Assembly (NCBI GenBank): GCA_003640385.1
Contig: RCAB01000059.1
Coordinates: 1 to 64,000, forward strand
From: Setaria digitata
Taxonomy: Eukaryota > Nematoda > Chromadorea > Rhabditida > Setariidae
Direction of reading: 5' to 3'
DNA length: 64,000 nt
Position 1 is the first letter of the stretch. Each line of letters starts with the position of its first letter. The notes below the pieces were generated by a model. That model was given only the letters and a program-made list of their open reading frames with translations. It ran no database searches and was not told where the DNA came from. Shown here one piece after another: positions 53,025 through 64,000 of this stretch. Position numbers and translations under genes: made by a program.

Positions 53025-55680
53025 CTGAAAAAGATGAGCATAATGGAGTTGCTTCAAAGATATTTTCCCAAATCACAGAGATTGAACATGTTTGGTGATA
53101 AAGTCTGTGATCTCAGATGCTTCAGGAAGTCCGCATCTCTAGAATATTAAGTGAAAGTGAGACCGGAAGACTAGAACTCAATTACTTATAATCTGTTAAG
53201 AAAGGATGAAAAAGCGAACGTACAACCATAACATTATCATTGAGTGACTGTCTTTCATGGGAGCAAGCTTCTATGGATAAGCTTATAATCTTCTCCGGAG
53301 ATATGTGATAAAACGCTGTGATATGTTGAACCAGGAAATAATAGAATTGAAATGTTAACAGTATCAAGTGGCACTTGACCATTGTTAGAGGACAGAAGGA
53401 TCATTCAGTTGGACAGCTTCATGAATTCGGTCCAATATATCATCATAAATCATCGTATGTTGAAGTCTCCTGAAGTTTGATGAAATTAGAAATATTTTGC
53501 ACTGTCTATCACTTGAGAGTCTCTCATTAATCTTAAGAAGAATATAATCAACCGCAAATGGTCTCGTATTTCTAATTCTCCAATACAGTTCAGAGAGGGT
53601 GAATATAGTTGAAAATTGGAAAACTGTTTCTTTATCTGACGAAATTCACACGAATGCTACATATATTGATTGATCAGAAACTATGAAAGAAGGGACATAA
53701 AAAAGGTAATAAAAAGTAATTCTTGGTATGATTTGTCTACCTTTGATATAAATGCCGAGAAAGTATGCGATCCATGCTTCCTAAAAGATACTTCAGTGAA
53801 AAAAAACTAAAGGAAACGCAGCTTGGATCTAGCAATTTATTTCTTCCCATGAGTAAACTAAACTTTCCCGGCTTGGAACATTTCGCAAACAAATAGCTTC
53901 AACGAACTGACTCTTTGCAAGCCAAACTCTTCAGCTGTCTTTTTATGCCACTCACTCTATGTCTCCGGGAAAATATCATCAAAATAAGACAATACTTGAC
54001 AAGAATTTTTTCAGAACACACTCCATCTTTGCTTTGATGTGCAATTTAATGAAACAGAAGCAAAGTATAGCCGAGTTATTATCTGACATAATTAATTTAC
54101 CGACCATATCAGTGATGGTAATCCGCAATAGCGTTGCGTAGCCGTCAATCACTACTGCTCAGCAATCACTGATAACAATTTTAAAGTGGTGTGAAAAGCA
54201 TTACCTCTGCCATCAAATAATGACATTTTTTGGCTGCTGATAGCAAGTCATACCCTACGCATTTCTCTCATACAATTTTAAGAAAATATTAGAAGCGTAC
54301 TTTACTAACCGATTTTAATTGCTGTTATTTTTCTACTCAGGTGCTTGATTAGTTACGTAATAGTTTTCAGTTTTTAGAAGACATCGAATGACTCGTTCAA
54401 CTTCTTTTCTCCTTACCCATAACATAAAATGTCTTGACTATGATTTGATTCAAGGAAAATTTATTTTTTTCCATGAACAAAATCGGACTAAAGATGAATA
54501 CGGTAGACTTCGAGATTGCATTGGGAAAAGAGATCGATATTCCGAAGGTTTTTAAATTTGAAATATCCGAAGAAAAAAGTAAAAAGCAAAAGGATCTCTG
54601 AGCTTTAATCCGCAGATAAAATACGAAAATACTGAAAGTTTGAATAAATTGGTAGAGGAAAATTGATAATTCTAAATGAAAGTAATCAAATAAAATATCT
54701 GTAAAATATGAAATGTAAATGAAGGGAATAATTAAGCAATCAAATGCCGTACGAGAGCAACCATGCAGGTAAAAAATGATATACAGTAAAGGATGAAATG
54801 ATTGACAGTAAGAGTGGGGATCAGGGTAAAGATTATGGTCGATCCTAGTGGTGTGAAACATTCTTATGAAACTTTTGCTATCGATTTTCGTCTGACAGAT
54901 AATTCAATTGTCTTCCAAGAAACAAAGGTCGAGAATAAGCGTATAGAATGGAAGAAGACTAGTTTTAGCCATCGAAGAATTCAGAGTGCAATCGTCCTCC
55001 GTTGTTGAATTCATTCTAGAAGAGCGACACTGTTACGCTTCCAGTACGGGGAATAACTGAGATGGCTAGCGCTGCGTTTTGATTCTTCTCGATGGGTCTG
55101 TGCCCTATCCATCCATCAATGAGTTGTCAACAATCCTTTTATCAACAATACTACCATTGGTGACACTTTCACTAATCTCATCTCATTTGCTGGGAGGGAT
55201 GCACCAAGGGCAGAGTTACGGTTTGACGTAATTGGATTGTTATCAAATTTTTCACACCAACCGCGCAACACGTAACCTACTTTGACACGTAACCTGCCAC
55301 TCACGTATGGTACACCACCTTATGTTTGAAGGAAATATCTTATAAATCGAATCATGAAACAATGATTTGCATTTCGTTCTCATATGTGAGAGGCAGCTTT
55401 TCACGTTAACTTGAAGCCGTAGAAGTGAATGATTGGTCAGGACGGGCGAGGCGCTGTCGTGGAATGGGTTGATAATGGGACTTTAGGAGTCAGGTGCCGG
55501 GGGTTAGGTGCTTTGTCAAAATAATATGAAGTAATTTGTTGAGGGGTTTGGTAAGGGTATTATGCCACTAAAATTTGAGAGACCGCTTGAGAAACAGGAC
55601 ATGGAATAATTTGATTGAGTTATAATCATCGTTTCTTATCGTTTTCGTTTACACGAAATCAGTGGCAAGTATAAGGCATT
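53025..55680. other. Region without a firm gene call
   Basis: Protein-like but disconnected frames occur on both strands: minus 53224-53315 and 53400-53600, a 154-codon minus ORF at 54397-54861, and a plus ORF at 54802-55008. They do not chain into one transcript by my reading. Positions 55.4-55.5 kb are locally GC-rich. This may include the 5' part of the decayed minus-strand gene and the promoter of the WDR12 gene. Confidence 0.4.
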
Positions 55681-55690
55681 TCTGTTTCAG
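55681..55690 (+). promoter_or_regulatory. Candidate spliced-leader acceptor before wdr-12
   Basis: TCTGTTTCAG, a near-consensus nematode 3' splice site, ends nine bases before the ATG at 55700. Its closeness to the start with no upstream exon in sight fits SL trans-splicing. Confidence 0.5.
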
Positions 55691-55699
55691 ATCTTACTT

Positions 55700-58600
55700 A
55701 TGGAGAATTTATTATCGGATAGTAAACCCCATTATCAGATATCATTTTATTCAAACAATGAAACGTAGGTTATAATATGGGTTTTTATTTATAATATTAT
55801 ATCATTCATATGAGAAATTGGTAGCAACATGGTTTTTTGCTTATGTGTGTGCATATTTTGTTACATATGTAATGTTACATTCTTAAATGTCGTTTATCAT
55901 TAATAAGAAGTGAGGACTTGAAATTTCTTCTTATTTCATGTTCTTTTTACAGCGTTTATTCTTACTGAGCACTACTTTTACAGTTATCGCCATATTCCAA
56001 ACCAGAGTTTATCCGTACCGACCGATATCACAGTGGATGGATTGAATGTCCTTGCAAATAAGATTTTAAGCAGTGTGTCTGGTTAGCATTTATCATTATT
56101 GCCGAAGTTTGGTATCCGATTGATATTTTTTTTAACCTTTACTTCCCCAGCTGGAAATAGGGAAATTTTGTCCAATTATTTCAATATATTTCGTACTGGA
56201 TTTCCATGATGTAAAAGGAATCTGTTATAAATTAGGGGAAGTTTGAAATTCAGCATTTTTCTCTATTTTTATTATGTTTCCCCTACTACTTTGTAAACGA
56301 TTGCAAAGATGAGAAACGCGAGCCGGTTATTTTCGATTTCCTGATATCATCAACCATTTTGCGAACGACCTTGGAGGAATTTGTTCAAGAAAATCATATC
56401 CCTGTTGTAGGTTTTCAATTTCTATTTAGATAAAAGTCCCAAAATCTCTCGCGGATTTTCGCCAAAAACGCTTGAAAAGGAAAAGTTTCATGTTAATGCA
56501 CTTTTTTTCGGAGTTAAAAGTAATATGCTACATAACAACTCCCCATGTCTGCTTTTATTTTTTTAGCTTATCAATTTCCGAGATAATTATATACAGTCAT
56601 ATCTATTTTATAATTGTTGCTCTCGATTGTTTGCTTTGTTATATATCCGAACTCTTTAGTAGATTACTTCGACTTCTAAATTCAAAAGCTCTGGTAATGA
56701 ATTGATATGACAGTTACTTTTCAGGAATCAATTATTAGTATTGAATGCCTTGTGCAGGAACCTGCTCCAGAACCAGACTTTGATGTTACCCTGCCTGATT
56801 GGGTTGGCGCGATTAGATGTAACGATAAATTGTAAAACTTTTATGTTATAATAATTGATGTAGCTTAATAATACATAGATTTCAGCTATAAAAAGCTTTC
56901 ATGGGATAAGACCCTAAGTATTAAATTATGTCAAAGCTATTCAGCCTGATGAAGGAATACTGAATCATTGTCTTTTCGTGTTGATCCTTCTCATTATTCC
57001 AGCATTGCATCTACTACATACGGTGGTGAACTTACGTTGTGGAATCATTGTGGAAAGAAACTATCATCTTTAGTTTTGCATGAAGAGGCGATAAAATGCA
57101 TCGCATTTTTGCCTGATCAAAAAGGTTGCTGGATTTGGAATTCCGAATTTCGAATTAGCTTATGGTTGAAAGACCAGTGTTCTGATTAAATATAGTAAGA
57201 CTAAGCGGTTATTTGCTAGGAAGATTGTTTTTTTTTATAATGAAAATTTATTAAGGGACTATTAAGTTTGTCGAACAAAAAAGAATTTTTTTAATTGTCG
57301 ATTTAATTTTCGAAGATTTACTTTTTTTTTTTATTATTCGTGAGTGATGTTAGGGTTTGTTCATTTAGTTTGCCTGACAAATGATATGTTTGGGCAAATT
57401 TAGTTTTTGAAAGTAATGCTTTCAGGCAGTCGAATTGTCACTGGTGGACACGATCAAGTTCTAATGATAAGTAATGTGGAAATTGATGAACAGAAGTGTT
57501 TTATAAAGCCCACATGCGTGCTTCGCGGCCATGAAAGGAGCGTAGAATCCGTTGCCGTAAGCATGGACGGAACTCGTGTAGTTTCAGGTGGTTTTGATAA
57601 AATGCTGAAAGTGTGGAATACTGATAAAGGTTAGCAGTTCAGCCACCTGAAATAACTGTCCACTTGGTCACATTTTACATTTAATGAGCTAGATTTTAAT
57701 TTTGTTTATGCTTTTTAAAAAATGCTTTATACAGATGACATGTCTACTGTTTTCGAAAAAGGAGGCAATGGGAAAACAACCAAAATAAAGAAGACCGATA
57801 TTATCACTAAGGTATATATGAACATTGAAAATTTTGTCACTGTTTTCCTATTTTTCTTTTTATGGCTTCAGTATAGACTGCATAGAAAAAGTTCCTTTTA
57901 TTATAGTTCTCATTCAAATAAAGCTGTCTGTATTCTAGACTCCAATGGTTACTTTGGCTGGTCATAAAGATGCCATTATCGGTGCTGCCTGGTCACCTAA
58001 TTCTGCAAAAGAAGTCTTAACAGTTTCGTGGGATCATACATTAGCTGTCTGGGATTTGGAATTAGCAGGTACGGCTCACTGCATTTCTTTGAATGACTTG
58101 GAGATTTAGTGATGTTAATTTATATAATTCATCACCAGCCAGTAGCTTTTCCTAGAAGCATCTCTTTCTGCTGTGAACCTCTGATGTAGCGATTAAATTT
58201 ATTTTCTTTTGTCATGCATTACGTAAAAATATGTGGACTCTATCACCTGAAATCAGTTTCCGAGGTGTCATGATGTAAGAAGTGTGTTAGAATATATTAA
58301 ATAACTGAACGGATTTTTAAATAAGCGCTACACTTGCATGTTAGCGATGTTGAAACCCTAATATAATTAACATAATTAACTCCATGTTTCAGGCCAAATA
58401 AATACGTTGGTAGGGAAAAAAGCATTCACAAGCATTTCAGTGTGTCCTTCAAGTAGCATTCTCATAACTGGTTCAGTAGATCCGATTATACGGTTATGGG
58501 ATCCACGAAGTCATGGTAATTTTCGCTTTCCAACTAAAATTAACCGGATTACGAAATACTGAAACTTTAGTATTCCTGCAAAAGAAATTCTGACTCCTTT

Positions 58601-59086
58601 CAGTTTGAGTTCTGCAGTTATCGATTCATTATTTTGTAATGGTATAAATTTAGAAGGAACATTAGTAAAGCAGTCATTTATTGGTCATTGTGGTTGGATT
58701 TCATCAGTCTTTTGGAACAAAGTGCAAGAAAATCTCTTTATTTCCGCAAGTTTTGATAAGACGATAAAGATGTGGGATGTAAGGTGATTTTTTTTTTTTA
58801 GTCTATTCATATGAATGTTTAGTTGTAGATGAATAGCAGCGGCCACTGTCGCATATCAAACTTGGTTGCATATTCCTCTGTGAATGCAGTATTCCTTAAG
58901 AACGCGGGATTAGTTCTCTCTTTATTTTAAAATAGTAAATGTAAAATTTATAGAAGTAACAGAACTCCATTGTATGACCTCGTTGGCCACAGTGATCGCA
59001 TATTATGCTGCGACTGGTCAGTGAATGAAGTAATTGTCAGTGGTAGTGTGGACTGTACAATGAAAAAATATCGAAGGAAGGTTTGA
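55700..59086 (+). CDS. wdr-12: WDR12 ribosome-biogenesis WD-repeat protein, 436 aa, 11 exons
   Basis: Subunit of the nucleolar PeBoW (Pes1-Bop1-WDR12) complex needed for 27S/32S rRNA processing and 60S assembly. Exons: 55700-55721, 55953-56081, 56309-56406, 56725-56831, 57003-57124, 57426-57629, 57735-57811, 57939-58068, 58393-58515, 58618-58783 and 58954-59086, in phase throughout. Residues about 8-90 form the NLE domain ([30 protein letters not shown]). Then come DWVGAI and WD repeats ending [41 protein letters not shown] and [10 protein letters not shown]. The end (APLYDLxxHxDxxLxxDW-like, then [11 protein letters not shown]) matches the human C-terminus. Human WDR12 is about 423 aa, so length fits. 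The acidic/Lys-rich linker in exon 7 matches the variable loop of the family. The short first exon (MENLLSD) is inferred from phase and the acceptor upstream of it. The gene is followed 716 bp downstream by cir-1. Confidence 0.95.
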
Positions 59087-59801
59087 AAGATGAATATGAC
59101 TAATGTTATCAGGAAAATTCAGTGAGCAGAAAAGTAATAGATTTTTCCATGTTCTTTTACATATGCCTTTCCTGCACTCATGGAATTCTCTGTGATATTG
59201 AGAGAAAATGACAGCGTTTGTATTCCAAATGGTTTTTTTTTTTTCTTTCCTTTTTTTTTTGTATATTGCTTACTGTCGTTATATGCGCGGGTTTACAAGT
59301 TCCCGTAGCTGTATATGTTTTGTTAAGTTTGTGAAAATAAAATGTTTTCTTATTTTTGTTTCGGAAGGATTCTTTGTCCAAAGCGCATTCCCCCTATTTA
59401 TAGTGAATTTTATGAATTTAATAGTTCTGAATAGTTCATTCAGCTTATGTTCTTGTTATGTAATGTTTGTTGAAACAGTTATAATTGCACTTTGTTGAAG
59501 TATAGTGGAATAGAATTTAAGCAAGCTAGGGGATTCGTTATTGTATCCTGACTGCAAAATTCAGGAAGAAGTTATTGCAACAGTAGTGGCTAGTTATACT
59601 CACAAATATTTTATGTTTATGACGGGAGAACCTCGTTAGTAAATTTAGTAAATTTTTGCTTGCTAGTGTTGGTGAGAGGGCTTGGTTTCACTTTTATGCA
59701 ATGTGTGTTTGAAGTCAATGTTTTGAAAATGAGTTTTTCCAAATTTGATTGATTTGTTTCAGATTATTTCTTGAAGCTATATAATACAGTAGGCAGAAAC
59801 C
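59087..59801 (+). promoter_or_regulatory. Intercistronic region between wdr-12 and cir-1
   Basis: Contains long T-rich tracts (about 59227-59262), an AATAAA at 59336-59341, and a strong acceptor TTTGTTTCAG ending at 59762, 39 bases before the next ATG. A poly(A) signal, then a U-rich stretch, then a trans-splice-like acceptor with no separate promoter visible is the layout of a nematode operon. The spacing is wide by C. elegans standards but would not be odd for a filarial worm. No SL2-specific element can be confirmed by eye. Confidence 0.45.
59753..59762 (+). promoter_or_regulatory. Candidate spliced-leader acceptor before cir-1
   Basis: TTTGTTTCAG lies 39 bases upstream of the cir-1 ATG (59802). 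A second, weaker acceptor-like TACAG lies closer to the ATG. Confidence 0.5.
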
Positions 59802-62977
<3,176 letters not shown>

Positions 62978-64000
62978 TAGATTATGCTGCTTTTGAAATT
63001 GTTCTTGGTGGTCACCTTAGATTCCATCTGCAGCTATGAATGGTAGGTTCTCAAGCAGTTTCTTCTGTGTTTATCTCTGCTGGCTTGATTTAATTGTTTA
63101 TGCTGTAATTGTTTACTAGTATCAGAAGTTTTTGTGATCCCTTAATTATCAGTTAGTAATATCTGCCTAATATTTCTTGAAATTGTAATCCTTAAATCAT
63201 GTAAATGTTTTTGTTGCCCAAAGTGGTTCTGCTCTACTGCTCTACCTATAGTAATTTTAGAAGAATTTTGGTAAGTGCTGAAAGTTCTGCAAAGCTACCC
63301 TCTTATTTCTATTCCTTATTTTCCCAACTAAGCCACCAGTTTGCAACGAGTTCACTAGAACACAACCAGAAGAGCAAAATCTAATTTCATGGTAACATCG
63401 GATTTAAAGTGCATGCAAGCCAGATGAAAAAGCAAATCATAATTTCTGTTTGAAATTTAATAACGTAATGAAGAAAGAACGTAAAGAGAAAAGACTAGAA
63501 ATTTCAACTTCCTTATATAACATAACCTATGTGCCCATCAAAAAGACACGTCAGTATTATTTACAGTGAATTCGATGCAACTTATTTTGAAGAAAACAGA
63601 ATCTGTTATTTTAGAGGAATTTTCTATGTACACAGCCTTTAACGGAAGTTAAAAAAAAAGATAGGAATGAAATGGGGATGAAAATATCGCAGTTTTCCTT
63701 AAGCATTAATAATTGACAGGAAGTATAAAGGATGAAATAGGTCGATTTTAGATGTTATCCAAAATTTAAATAGAAGCCTTTACTCTCCAGTAAATGAAGC
63801 TGAAATAAGAGCGGGGAGTGATAAAAGGGTTATCCTTGTGCTTCCAGACTTTTTTGAAAATTTAAAGTTTTATTAGAATTTCGTTTTATTAGAACTTTTT
63901 TAATAAATAAACTCTTCATGAAAATCTTGTTTGTATAACATCATACTGGATGAAGAGAATTAGACACAATTCGATCAAGTCTCTGAAGGCGAGTCACAGA
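62978..64000. other. cir-1 3' flank, no supported gene
   Basis: No convincing exon on either strand. AT-rich with short A and T runs. AATAAA-type signals occur near 63902-63910, but they are too distant to assign confidently to cir-1. Confidence 0.5.

Noticed and set aside
54397..54861. 154-codon minus-strand ORF
   Set aside because: Very Phe/Ile/Ser-rich; all three minus frames and a plus frame here look superficially protein-like, so coding cannot be argued from composition.
57722..57967. ORF running through WDR12 exon 7 into the intron
   Set aside because: A GTATAT donor at 57812 and the acceptor at 57938 restore the WD-repeat frame; the remainder is intronic.

Overview
The window is eukaryotic and most likely from a nematode, probably a filarial or related spirurid worm. 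It is strongly AT-rich. Its genes are cut into short exons (about 37 to 370 bp) by introns of about 100 bp to 9.5 kb. Most 3' splice sites have the short TTTTCAG-like form typical of nematodes, and good acceptors sit just upstream of start codons, as expected for spliced-leader trans-splicing. The encoded proteins resemble worm VAB-10, Frizzled, WDR-12 and CIR-1. The species assignment is inference; no database was searched.

Layout. Positions 531-18061 (minus strand) hold the 5' part of a spectraplakin gene (vab-10). Seven exons join in phase and encode a long non-conserved N-terminus followed by a complete first calponin-homology (actin-binding) domain; the gene runs off the left edge. Positions 18.1-24.3 kb look non-coding. 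At 24.3-24.8 kb lie unrecognised minus-strand exon candidates, pointing away from a plus-strand eight-exon gene at 24982-27855. That gene encodes a 391-residue protein resembling the histone-binding domain of DAXX, with an acidic tail carrying three SUMO-interacting-like motifs. Positions 27.9-36.9 kb are intergenic and contain a CA-rich minisatellite. A ten-exon Frizzled receptor (619 aa; signal peptide, ten-cysteine CRD, seven membrane segments, KTxxxW) spans 36896-49248. Positions 51.8-53.6 kb hold exon-like blocks on the minus strand with conflicting or broken frames, possibly a decayed gene. WDR12 (11 exons, 436 aa) spans 55700-59086 and CIR1 (9 exons, 397 aa) spans 59802-62977. The last two are tandem on the plus strand and each has a trans-splice-like acceptor before its start, so they may form an operon.

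How the genes relate. vab-10 links actin and intermediate filaments or microtubules at attachment sites. Frizzled receives Wnt signals. The DAXX-like protein would be a nuclear histone chaperone. WDR12 acts in 60S ribosome assembly (PeBoW complex). CIR1 is a nuclear splicing and corepressor protein. They are not one pathway. From memory, their C. elegans counterparts (vab-10, several frizzleds, wdr-12, cir-1) lie on chromosome I, so the window looks like a conserved block of that linkage group.

Main oddities: a degenerate tandem copy of CIR1 exon 3 with an early stop, a likely GC-AG intron in frizzled, a 36-bp loopless near-perfect palindrome in a vab-10 intron, a 105-bp duplication around a single N that looks like an assembly seam, and the compact DAXX-like protein with three SIM-like motifs. 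I did not find a mobile element, CRISPR array, RNA gene or obviously new multi-gene system.
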